42,602 bases of DNA from Acidimicrobiia bacterium (GTDB lineage Bacteria > Actinomycetota > Acidimicrobiia > Acidimicrobiales > SZUA-35). The stretch covers positions 1-42,602 of the forward strand of contig JAOTVU010000024.1 in assembly GCA_029863385.1 (NCBI GenBank), in the 5' to 3' direction. Position numbers and translations under genes: made by a program. Of the stretch, positions 1-7,734 are shown in pieces (within the stretch, counting starts at the first letter, position 1; each line of letters opens with the position of its first letter). The notes beneath the pieces are model-generated. The model did not search any database. It was not told the DNA's origin and saw nothing but the letters and a program-made list of their open reading frames with translations.

Positions 1-2
1 AG

Positions 3-2378
3 AACCTCTCCGAGGCGGCGTCGGTGGCCCCGTTGCAGTTCGTTGTCTCCAACGCTCGTGGCGGTGACGGAGCCGGCGACGCCGACCGGGACCGTCCTGA
101 CGTGGTCAGTCTGGAGGGCTTGGCCGCCACCGAGGCGGTGCGTCAGGCGATCGACAACGCCGAGTACGAAGGCACCCGGCTGTCCGATCTTCTCGTCGAC
201 CAACCCGGCTCGGGGCCGATCGTGACCTTCCTCAACCCCGTCGAGCAGGCGATCGAAGCCGGGGCGCCGAGGCCTGCGACCGACGAGGAGGTCAAGACGC
301 TGTTCGCCACCGGACTCGAACAGGCACCCCCTCAAGTAGTGGGATTCGTCGAGGCATTGTTGTCGAACGACGCCGACGTCGACGCCACGTCCGGCACCGC
401 CTCGTCCGGCCTGATCGTCGCCTTCTTCCAGTCCCCGGCCGACAACGTCGAAACCGATCGACTGGTCGAGCTCCAGGCCCAGGTCCTCGACGAGCTGCGG
501 GTTCAACGATTCGGGCAACTGTCGGCCATCCCGTTTTCGGCCGAGCTGATCGGCGTCGCCTCCGACGAGGCGGCGATCGAGATACCACTGTTGTTGCTGG
601 CGGCGCTGCTGATCATCGCCCTCCTGCTTCTCGTCGCCTACTTCCCCGGACGGCCCCTCGGCGCCGGTCGCCGCGTCCGGCGCACACTGGCCGACACCGG
701 ACTCACGCTGCTTTGTGTGCTGCTGGCCATCATGTTCTCCCAGGGCATGGCGTTCCTGCTCGGGCCGGAGCGTCTTGGTGTGATCGGCAACCTGGGCGGC
801 CCGTCGTCGATCGTGCCGATCCTGGTTGTGGGCCTCGGCGTCGACTACGCCATCCACCTCAACGCCAACTACCGCAAGGGTCTGTCGGAAGCCCGGGCCG
901 TGGAGGCGGCAATGAGGCGTTCGGTTCGAGTCGTCGGCGGGGCGCTGGTGCTGTCGTCGATCACCACGATCGTCGGCTTCCTCACCAACCTCTTCTCCGG
1001 GATCTCCGGGCTCGTCGACTTCGGCATCTACGCCTCGGTCGGGATTGCCTCCGCGTTTCTGTTCACCGTGACTCTTTTCCCGGCAGCCCGACTGTGGCTC
1101 GATCGGCGGGCACCCGAACGGCTGGCCGAGACGAGCGAAGCGTTCGGCCGCTCGGACCGCAGCCTCCTCGACCGGATCGTGGGCCTGTCGGCCGTCCTGG
1201 CCCGGCGGGTTCCGGGTCCGACCATGGTGGTGTTCTCCTTGCTGGTCGCCGGCTCCGCGGTGATCGCCTTCAACCTCGAATCGAAGTTCAGCTTCGTCGA
1301 CTTCGTGCCCGAGGACTCGATCGTCCGCGAGGCCTTCTCCACGCTCGTGTCCGACTTCGGCGGCACGGTCGGTGAGACGACCCAGGTGCTGGTTCGGGCC
1401 GATCTGTCCGACCCGTCGGTCTGGAATGCCGCCGCCGACGCAAGCGGCCGTCTCGGCGACGTCGACGGTGTCCTCAACAGCAACGGAGTCGTCCAGGTCA
1501 CCTCGCCACTGACCGTTGTCAGCGGGCTGATCACGCCCGACGCGCCGACGTTCGACCCGGCGGTGGCCGAGGCTGCGGAGGTCGCGGGCCTGGGCAATGA
1601 CCTGGTCGCCCCGGACGGTGCGGATCTCGACGCGGTGGTCGCCGCGGCGGCTCCTGCCCTGGCCGATGTGTGGACCGATGAGGCGTTCGTGGTTTCGGTC
1701 GGCACCCAGACGGCGTCATCGACGGCGACCATGCAGTTGGCCGACGATCTCGAGGCTCTCTTCGGCGACGACGCCACGGCGACGTCCCGTGAGATCGTCG
1801 ACGCCAACGTCGTCGAGGCCATCTCGAACCTGCAGGTGCAGTCGGTGGTCTTCGTGATCATCGCCGCAGGTGCGTTCGTGGCACTCAGCTTCTTCGTTTC
1901 CGATCGACGACCGGTCTTCGGGTTGATCACCGTGTTGCCGGTGGCGGCCGTGGTGGTCTTCCTGTTTGCGTTCATGGTGCTGGTAGGAATCCCGCTCGGT
2001 CCGGTCACCGCCACCCTGGCCGCCGTTGTCATCGGTGTTGGTGTCGACTACACGATTCACATCACCCACCGGTTCCTCGACTTCCGCCGGGAGGGTCACG
2101 AGATCGCCGAGGCCATCACCGGCACGCTCTCGACGACCGGAGCGGCGCTCGTGGTCTCGGCGCTGACCACCGGGATCGGGTTCGCCGTGTTGCTGTTGTC
2201 GTCGTTGATCCCGTTCCAGCAGTTCGGCGCTCTGTTGATCGTGGCCGTCATGGGCTCGGCGCTCGTGTCGGTGCTGGTGTTACCGTCGATGCTGGTGCTG
2301 TGGGAACGCTGGATCGTGACCCGGCGGGCGAAGTCAACCGCCCCGATGCCGGTTCAGGTCGGCGGGAGCGGCAGCTGA
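3..2378 (+). CDS. MMPL/RND-family membrane transporter, 5'-truncated by the window edge
   Basis: The reading frame is open from the window edge, so the true start lies upstream and the visible GTG at 24 is probably internal. At least 784 residues remain. Two halves repeat the same architecture: a periplasmic-type loop region, then clusters of hydrophobic helices. Each half carries the RND/MMPL helix signature with a proton-relay Asp: GLGVDYAIHL near residue 270 and GVGVDYTIHI near residue 675. Known MMPL/SSD proteins export lipids or other hydrophobic compounds using the proton gradient; the substrate cannot be read here. The gene converges on the molybdopterin gene and the two 3' ends overlap by 25 bp. 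The family assignment is firm, the cargo unknown. Confidence 0.9.
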   Translation, partial: NLSEAASVAPLQFVVSNARGGDGAGDADRDRPDVVSLEGLAATEAVRQAIDNAEYEGTRLSDLLVDQPGSGPIVTFLNPVEQAIEAGAPRPATDEEVKTLFATGLEQAPPQVVGFVEALLSNDADVDATSGTASSGLIVAFFQSPADNVETDRLVELQAQVLDELRVQRFGQLSAIPFSAELIGVASDEAAIEIPLLLLAALLIIALLLLVAYFPGRPLGAGRRVRRTLADTGLTLLCVLLAIMFSQGMAFLLGPERLGVIGNLGGPSSIVPILVVGLGVDYAIHLNANYRKGLSEARAVEAAMRRSVRVVGGALVLSSITTIVGFLTNLFSGISGLVDFGIYASVGIASAFLFTVTLFPAARLWLDRRAPERLAETSEAFGRSDRSLLDRIVGLSAVLARRVPGPTMVVFSLLVAGSAVIAFNLESKFSFVDFVPEDSIVREAFSTLVSDFGGTVGETTQVLVRADLSDPSVWNAAADASGRLGDVDGVLNSNGVVQVTSPLTVVSGLITPDAPTFDPAVAEAAEVAGLGNDLVAPDGADLDAVVAAAAPALADVWTDEAFVVSVGTQTASSTATMQLADDLEALFGDDATATSREIVDANVVEAISNLQVQSVVFVIIAAGAFVALSFFVSDRRPVFGLITVLPVAAVVVFLFAFMVLVGIPLGPVTATLAAVVIGVGVDYTIHITHRFLDFRREGHEIAEAITGTLSTTGAALVVSALTTGIGFAVLLLSSLIPFQQFGALLIVAVMGSALVSVLVLPSMLVLWERWIVTRRAKSTAPMPVQVGGSGS

Positions 2379-3385
2379 AGCCACGACGGGCGATCGACCA
2401 CGGACACGTCGATCACCCATTTGACCCACTGCGGGCCTCGCCGGTTCGGGGCAACCAGCCGTACGGGAGCACCGTGGCCCCGACGCAGCCTGCGTCCGTC
2501 ATAGCGGACGGCGAGGAAGAGCTCGGCGGCGTCGACCAGGGGGAACAGCCGGCGGTACCCGGTGCTCGAGGTCACCATGATGCTTCGCCCGGTGGCCGTC
2601 GCCGCCGGGGGAAGCAGCTCATCCAACGCAACCGCGTCCCAGCTCTGATCGGCGAACCAGCCGCCGGTACAGTCGAGCCGGGCCACCATCGGCCGGGATC
2701 GAGCCCACAGATCGTCGACGGTGACCGCGTCGCCGGCGATCGTCAGAGCCCAGGCGTCGGCCGATGTGTCCGCAGGCACCCGGTCGTCGAGCCACTGAAC
2801 CGTGGGCATGGCGTCGGGCTCGAACGATCCGGCATCGTGCGAGCCGGTGCCGACCCGGTCGACGGCGGCCGTGCCCAGCAAGCGGGCCACCGACTCCTGG
2901 ACGACGATCACCCCGAGCGCGGCCGCGCCGGCTGCTCCGGTCGCGAGGACGGCCCGCCGGTCGACATCGGCGGTCGACGGCCGTACGGGTCGGGTGGCCA
3001 CGTGCCACAGGAGTAACGGCGCAAGCAGAAACCCGATCAGCTGGTGGGTCCAGAGGGCACTCCAGTAGCCGACCCCGAACCACAGGGCGGTGGCGTGGGC
3101 CGCCCCGAGCGCAATCGTCGCCAGTACCAGCACACCGAAGGCGCTCGACAGCCAGCGACTGGGTCGCCCCCGTTTGAAGCCGGCTCTCACAGACCCCCGC
3201 AGCTTCAGCGGCGTGACCACCAGGATCATCAGCCCGGCGGCTGCGTGGAAGACGACGACCGGGCGGGCGGCCGACAGCGGTACGACCCACGAGATCAGCC
3301 CGCTCACGAGCGCGGCGACGATCAGAACCTCCAGGAGGAGATTGACCTGGCGGCCGGTCAGACGGACTACACGATCTGTACGGAT
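2354..3385 (-). CDS. Membrane-anchored molybdopterin-dependent oxidoreductase (sulfite-oxidase fold), probable ATC start
   Basis: The C-terminal half matches the oxidoreductase molybdopterin-binding domain: RLDCTGGWFADQSWDAV places a Cys where the Mo-ligating Cys sits in YedY/MsrP-like enzymes. The N-terminal part has several membrane helices with buried His (VVFHAAAGL, WTHQLIGF, LLWHV), suggesting a haem-b or quinone-facing anchor. A GTG at 3307 would start inside the first hydrophobic helix. The frame stays open to 3409 and encodes a basic leader plus a complete helix (VNLLLEVLIVAALVSGLISW). Upstream of it, GGAGGGGAGCC sits just before an ATC codon at 3385, with no ATG/GTG/TTG in that extension. 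I therefore favour ATC (343 aa), with GTG 3307 (317 aa) as alternative. The electron acceptor and substrate are unknown. Confidence 0.8.
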   Translation of the reverse strand: MRTDRVVRLTGRQVNLLLEVLIVAALVSGLISWVVPLSAARPVVVFHAAAGLMILVVTPLKLRGSVRAGFKRGRPSRWLSSAFGVLVLATIALGAAHATALWFGVGYWSALWTHQLIGFLLAPLLLWHVATRPVRPSTADVDRRAVLATGAAGAAALGVIVVQESVARLLGTAAVDRVGTGSHDAGSFEPDAMPTVQWLDDRVPADTSADAWALTIAGDAVTVDDLWARSRPMVARLDCTGGWFADQSWDAVALDELLPPAATATGRSIMVTSSTGYRRLFPLVDAAELFLAVRYDGRRLRRGHGAPVRLVAPNRRGPQWVKWVIDVSVVDRPSWLQLPLPPT

Positions 3386-3669
3386 GGCTCCCCTCCGAGG
3401 TTCGGACGGCTACGCCTCATTATCGCCCGGTAATGTCCGAACGTCCGGTCGGAACAGGTGTCGCTGCGGCCCTCGACGTCGATCCCCATCTCGGCGGCCG
3501 GTGTCGGCGCTCGGGGCCTGTCCGGCTGAGCCGCTCACGTTCGGGTGGCAACCGACCGAGGTTTCGATCAGAATGGACCGTCGCCTGACACAAGCGGCGG
3601 GGAGGCGGAGCTTCGGCTCACAGGTGAGAGGACGGCGGCGCGACACCATCTCTCGAGGGGAGCTCAACG

Positions 3670-5004
3670 ATGGATACGCCGCCCACCATGGATCTGACGG
3701 TTGACCTGAGTCTCTGGAAAGACGGAGCGGAGGTGACGGTCGAGGTACCGGCGGCGGTCACCGTCGGGCATGTCGCCGATCAGCTGGCACTCTTCGTCGG
3801 CCTACCGTTGCACGACCAGGACGAGAAGCGTGTGCCCTACACGCTCCTCCCGATTGCAAACGGCGACGGAGCCGAACCCGAAGACCGCGAAACAGGCGAG
3901 ACGGGTGACCGTGCGACGGCCGGCGACGGCGGGGATTTGGAGCTGCCCGACGCATCGGAGGTAATCGGCGGGGTCGTCGACGAGCTGCAGCGGATTCGAG
4001 CCCGGGAGCAGGCGATGATCGACCGGGAGCTGACCGTTGTCGGCGCCGGAATCGCCGGGCCCGTGTCGCTCGCCGCCACGTCGGTCCCGATGGTCCGACA
4101 GTTGCTGTCGACGTACGAGCAGAAGATCAAGGACGCAATCGATACCGAGGTCGAACGGTGGTTGGAGAAGGGACGAACGCTTGTCGTCGGAGCCCTCTCC
4201 GACGCCATGAACGAGATCAGGGACAACCTGCGGGAGCGGATCGCCCCGATGATTCCGTCCGGGATCCGCGGTGTCATCGCCCAGTACAAGTCCGGTCGGG
4301 CGCTACGGAACTTCGGACAGTTGCGGGCCGAGGTGGCCTACACGGATGCCGTACGCAGCGGTCTGCGCCTGGCGAGCAAGTCGGCCGGGTCGGTGCTCGG
4401 ATTCGTCGGGAAGGCCGCCGCATCGGCCGCCGCCGGAGGGCTGGCCGGAGCGGGCGCAGGGGCGGCCGCCGCGGCCGTGGTGGCCGCAACGATCATCCTG
4501 GTCGGAGATGGGCTCGGCGTGTTCGGCGCCGACGGCGATCCGGGTCCTGCGGGGCGGGACGGCGCCATGGGTGAGCAGGGTCCTGAGGGGGTGGCGGGCG
4601 AGCCGGGGGTACCCGGCCCGCAGGGGGAACCGGGCGAAGCCGGGACCATGTGGAGTGTCGGCCTCGACGCGCCGACCGACGACATCGAGAGCGACTTCCA
4701 TCTCGATCGATGCACCGGGGTCATCTCCAACCGGGGCGACGACGGGTGGGAGGAAGTCGTCGATCTGGCGGCAACGCAGGGGCGGGCGGTGGCCAGTGCG
4801 TGTGACAACCTCGAGATCGTGGCTCCCGGGCAGTCACTCTGGACGGTGGTCAGCCGCCGCTGCCGTGATGACGACGGCGGCCGACTCACCAACTCCGAGA
4901 TCGCCAGAGCCGTCTCCCAGACCTGGGTGGCGAACCTCGACATCGTCGGACCAAGCGCCGACTCGATCGATACGAGTCAACCGTTGGTGCTCCGCTGCCT
5001 CTAG
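3670..5004 (+). CDS. Membrane protein with ubiquitin-like N-terminus, collagen-like repeats and LysM-like C-terminus
   Basis: This 444-residue protein starts at ATG 3670 behind GAGGGG (9-nt spacing). Residues about 7-56 look like the ubiquitin-like fold of YukD/EccD proteins (alternating hydrophobic strands, DGAEVTVEVPAAVTVGHVADQL). A helical region with charged residues follows (100-235). A Gly/Ala-rich hydrophobic stretch (about 238-280) is probably membrane-embedded. Residues about 286-327 are a run of collagen-type G-X-Y triplets (GDPGPAGRDG, GEQGPEGVAGEPG). The C-terminus (about 385-444) resembles LysM (APGQSLWTVV ... PLVL) but holds extra cysteines, which suggests an extracytoplasmic disulfide. 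No described family with this exact architecture is known to me; a surface or secretion-associated role is inference. Confidence 0.7.
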   Translation: MDTPPTMDLTVDLSLWKDGAEVTVEVPAAVTVGHVADQLALFVGLPLHDQDEKRVPYTLLPIANGDGAEPEDRETGETGDRATAGDGGDLELPDASEVIGGVVDELQRIRAREQAMIDRELTVVGAGIAGPVSLAATSVPMVRQLLSTYEQKIKDAIDTEVERWLEKGRTLVVGALSDAMNEIRDNLRERIAPMIPSGIRGVIAQYKSGRALRNFGQLRAEVAYTDAVRSGLRLASKSAGSVLGFVGKAAASAAAGGLAGAGAGAAAAAVVAATIILVGDGLGVFGADGDPGPAGRDGAMGEQGPEGVAGEPGVPGPQGEPGEAGTMWSVGLDAPTDDIESDFHLDRCTGVISNRGDDGWEEVVDLAATQGRAVASACDNLEIVAPGQSLWTVVSRRCRDDDGGRLTNSEIARAVSQTWVANLDIVGPSADSIDTSQPLVLRCL

Positions 5005-5168
5005 CGGGTGGCGACAAGCTCGCGCGACACCATCTGCAGGTCCGACGAGGCGGGCACGGCGCCGTCGGCGTGTACTTGTCGGGCAATCTTGGTTCACGCA
5101 TCGGACGGACCCAGCGACGGTGGAATAAGGTGGGTGCACCAGACCCCGGGGGCTTTGGAGATGACACC

Positions 5169-6599
5169 ATGAGGCGTACGAAGATCGTGGCGACGGTAGG
5201 TCCGGCGTCGTTCGACCCGACCGTGATCAAGAAGATGATCCGGGCCGGCATGAACGTCACCCGGATCGGGCTGGCCCACGGATCACTCGACGATCACCTC
5301 GTCACCTACCATCGGGTCCGTGAGGCGGCGGCCGATGCCGGGGCCGACCTGTCGATCATGGTCGATCTGCCGGGCCCGAAGATCCGGTGTGCGCCGTTTC
5401 CCGACGGCGGGGTCGATCTCCTGGCCGGCCACGAGGTACTGATCACGTCGGGCCGGGATGGGAGCACCGCCGAGGTGATCTCGGTCGACTACCCCGACCT
5501 GATCACCAGCATGCAGTCCGGCGACCGGATTGCGCTCGGCGACGGCAACATCGCCATGTCGGTCGAGGGGGTCGGTGGCGACGAGGTGGTCACCCGCGTG
5601 GTTCGCGGCGGGCTGGTCCAGGGCCGACCGGGCCTCCAGGTTCCATCGGAACGGCTGCGACTCCCGACCCCGACACCGGAGGACCTGCGACTGGCCGACG
5701 CCTTCATCGAGGTCGGCGTCGACATGATCGCCGTGTCGTTCGTACGTTCGGCCCACGACATTCGCCGTGTCGGGGTCGAGGCGGCGCCGGCCGGTCCATT
5801 ACTCGTGGCCAAGGTCGAGACGGCGGCCGCGGTGGAGCACCTCGATGGCATCGTCGAAGCCAGCGGTGCCGTGATGGTGGCCCGAGGTGATCTCGGTACC
5901 GACTACGCCCTCTCGGAACTGCCGCATCTGCAGAAACACATCATCCGCCGCTGTATCGCGATGGGGCGGCCGGTCATCACCGCCACCCAGATGCTCGAGT
6001 CGATGGTCTACGCCGCATTTCCCACCAGGGCCGAGGCCTCCGACGTCGCCAACGCGGTGTTCGACGGATCGAGCGCCCTGATGTTGTCGGGTGAGAGCGC
6101 CATCGGTGTCGACCCGGTGAACGCGGTGGCCACGATGGCCGAGATCATCAAGCGGGCCGACGAGGAGTTCGATCACGAGGCCTGGGCCGACGTGATCGAT
6201 GACCTGCGCTTTGACGACAAGCAGAAAGATGCAGCGGCGATCACGACCGATGCGTTGACCATGGCGGCCTGCAAGGTCGCCGAGCGGGTCGATGCCAAGG
6301 CCATCGTGTGTTTGTCCCGTACCGGGTTCACGGCCCGATCGGTCACCCGCTTCCGGCCCTCGGTACCGATTTTGGCCTTCAGCCCCAGCGAGGCCGCGGT
6401 CCGCCAGCTTGCGGTGAGTTGGGGAACCCGGGCCACCTTGACCGAGGAGCGTTCCACCGCCGCCGAGGTCCGGGACGATGCACTGCGACTGGCCCGAGAC
6501 CGGCTCGGCATGGCGAGCGGTGATCGGGTGGTGGTGATCTCCGGACAGTCGGTCAAGACCCGGGCCACGGACACCCTGCGGGTGATGCCGATCCCGTGA
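5169..6599 (+). CDS. pyk: Pyruvate kinase (divergent, probably K+-independent)
   Basis: The enzyme transfers phosphate from PEP to ADP in the last step of glycolysis. The start at ATG 5169 gives MRRTKIVATVGPAS, the standard N-terminus; the frame is open further upstream but that part is not family-like. Visible motifs: LVAKVET with the catalytic Lys, MVARGDLG with the Mg-binding Asp, PVITATQMLESM, and MLSGESA. Length is 476 aa, normal for the family. Two sites are unusual. The conserved R-x-N-x-S-H-G motif reads RIGLAHG (residues 32-38), so the Asn and Ser that bind K+ in muscle PK are Gly and Ala. The next motif reads GPKIR, with Lys in place of Glu, as in K+-independent enzymes. It stands alone, with 164 bp of non-coding DNA upstream. 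Confidence 0.9.
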   Translation: MRRTKIVATVGPASFDPTVIKKMIRAGMNVTRIGLAHGSLDDHLVTYHRVREAAADAGADLSIMVDLPGPKIRCAPFPDGGVDLLAGHEVLITSGRDGSTAEVISVDYPDLITSMQSGDRIALGDGNIAMSVEGVGGDEVVTRVVRGGLVQGRPGLQVPSERLRLPTPTPEDLRLADAFIEVGVDMIAVSFVRSAHDIRRVGVEAAPAGPLLVAKVETAAAVEHLDGIVEASGAVMVARGDLGTDYALSELPHLQKHIIRRCIAMGRPVITATQMLESMVYAAFPTRAEASDVANAVFDGSSALMLSGESAIGVDPVNAVATMAEIIKRADEEFDHEAWADVIDDLRFDDKQKDAAAITTDALTMAACKVAERVDAKAIVCLSRTGFTARSVTRFRPSVPILAFSPSEAAVRQLAVSWGTRATLTEERSTAAEVRDDALRLARDRLGMASGDRVVVISGQSVKTRATDTLRVMPIP

Positions 6600-6669
6600 C
6601 GACGCACTTGGCACCGAGCCGTTCGAGGCGACGCTCCCTCACGGTCAACATGACGACTGCAGGGAACTG

Positions 6670-7083
6670 ATGGCAGACGCGACGCCGAAGCTGCTGTCGG
6701 GGGGCAACCCGCAGATACCCAAGGGCGAGGGCGACGGTCCGGTTCAGGCCTACATCGCGGCCATGCCCGAGTGGAAGCGCGACCTCGGGGCGTACCTCGA
6801 CGATCTGATCGTGCGCACGGTCCCCAACGTCCACAAGGCGGTGAAGTGGAATCAACCCTTCTACGGCATCGAGGGTGAGGGCTGGTTCATCGCGTTTCGT
6901 TGCTTCACGAAGTATGTGCAACTGCAGTTCTTCCGGGGCACATCGCTCGACCCCGAACCGCCGAAGGCGGCCAAGCATCCGGAGGTCCGCTATCTCGACG
7001 TCCACGAGGACGACGAGATCGACGAGGCCCGGCTCGTGTCGTGGATCGACCAGGCAAGCAGGCTGCCGGGAGAGAGGCTGTAG
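6670..7083 (+). CDS. DUF1801 (YdhG-like) domain protein
   Basis: A 137-residue soluble protein starting at ATG 6670 behind GCAGGGA. It has the DUF1801 pattern: YIAAMPEWKR near the start, then an aromatic-rich core (VKWNQPFYGIEGEGWFIAF, KYVQLQFFRG) and a C-terminal acidic helix. Family members are small intracellular proteins of unclear function, often annotated as iron-chaperone-like or YdhG-like. It lies 70 bp after pyruvate kinase and 39 bp before the Crp-type regulator, on the same strand, but nothing links the functions. The family call is firm; no function is claimed. Confidence 0.85.
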   Translation: MADATPKLLSGGNPQIPKGEGDGPVQAYIAAMPEWKRDLGAYLDDLIVRTVPNVHKAVKWNQPFYGIEGEGWFIAFRCFTKYVQLQFFRGTSLDPEPPKAAKHPEVRYLDVHEDDEIDEARLVSWIDQASRLPGERL

Positions 7084-7122
7084 GAGACCAAAGCAACCGA
7101 ATCCATCGGTTACGATGTCGCC

Positions 7123-7725
7123 GTGGTGCTCTGGGACGCGGTCAGTCAACTGGGAACGACCGTCGAGTTCGCACCCGGTTCCCCCCTCGTCCACCACGGT
7201 GACAACGGCAGCCACTGCTATGCAATCCTGGAGGGCGAGGTTCTGGTCACCACGACCACCCGCCAGGGCACGCGGGTGGTGCTGGGCCGCCGGGGCCCGG
7301 GCACGATCATCGGGGAACTCTCGGCCCTCGATCCCGGCGGTCGCTCGGCAACGGTTGAAGCTCGAAATGCGGTTCGGGCTGTGGTGTTGACCGCCCGCGA
7401 ACTCGAACAGCTGCTTCGGGACGACCCGGATCTGGCGCTTCACGAGCTTCGACGTCTCGCCCGCGAAGTCCGGTCGTTGACCGAACGCTACACCGTGCGG
7501 GGTGATGAGCTTCGGGGCCGGGTGGCCCAACTGCTGTCGACACACGCCGGCGAGACGGGCGAGCCGCGGCTGCGATCAACCCGCCAGGAGCTGGCCGACT
7601 GGGTAGGAGCCACCCGTGAGGCGGTCATCCGCACGTTGAAGGAACTGGAGCGGAGTGGCGTCATCCGGCTGTCCCGCGGCGCGGTGGAGATAGTGGAACC
7701 GGAAAGCCTTCGTCGCCTAGGCTGA
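7123..7725 (+). CDS. Crp/Fnr-family transcriptional regulator
   Basis: This 200-residue protein has a cyclic-nucleotide-binding beta-roll at residues about 10-115 (SHCYAILEGEVLV, GPGTIIGELSALDPGGRSATVEA) and a C-terminal winged helix (about 135-195) with the recognition segment TRQELADWVGATREAVIRTLKELERSGVI. The phosphate-binding-cassette-like segment GELSALDPGGRSATV keeps the Glu and the Arg-Ser seen in cAMP binders, so ligand binding is possible. GTG 7123 (or GTG 7126) is the start; an ATG at 7115 is out of frame. The next gene, 9 bp downstream, is a class III cyclase, so the two are probably co-transcribed and may form a signalling pair. A CRP-like operator lies at 11435-11450. Confidence 0.88.
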   Translation: MVLWDAVSQLGTTVEFAPGSPLVHHGDNGSHCYAILEGEVLVTTTTRQGTRVVLGRRGPGTIIGELSALDPGGRSATVEARNAVRAVVLTARELEQLLRDDPDLALHELRRLAREVRSLTERYTVRGDELRGRVAQLLSTHAGETGEPRLRSTRQELADWVGATREAVIRTLKELERSGVIRLSRGAVEIVEPESLRRLG

Positions 7726-7734
7726 ACCCGACCC

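Noticed and set aside
1028..2032. Minus-strand 334-residue ORF within the MMPL gene
   Set aside because: Thr/Ser/Arg-rich antisense frame typical of high-GC coding DNA, with no motifs or start signal.
5005..5168. Promoter boxes upstream of pyruvate kinase (TTGTCG near 5079, TAAGGT near 5126)
   Set aside because: Spacing is far from 17 bp and both boxes are weak matches.
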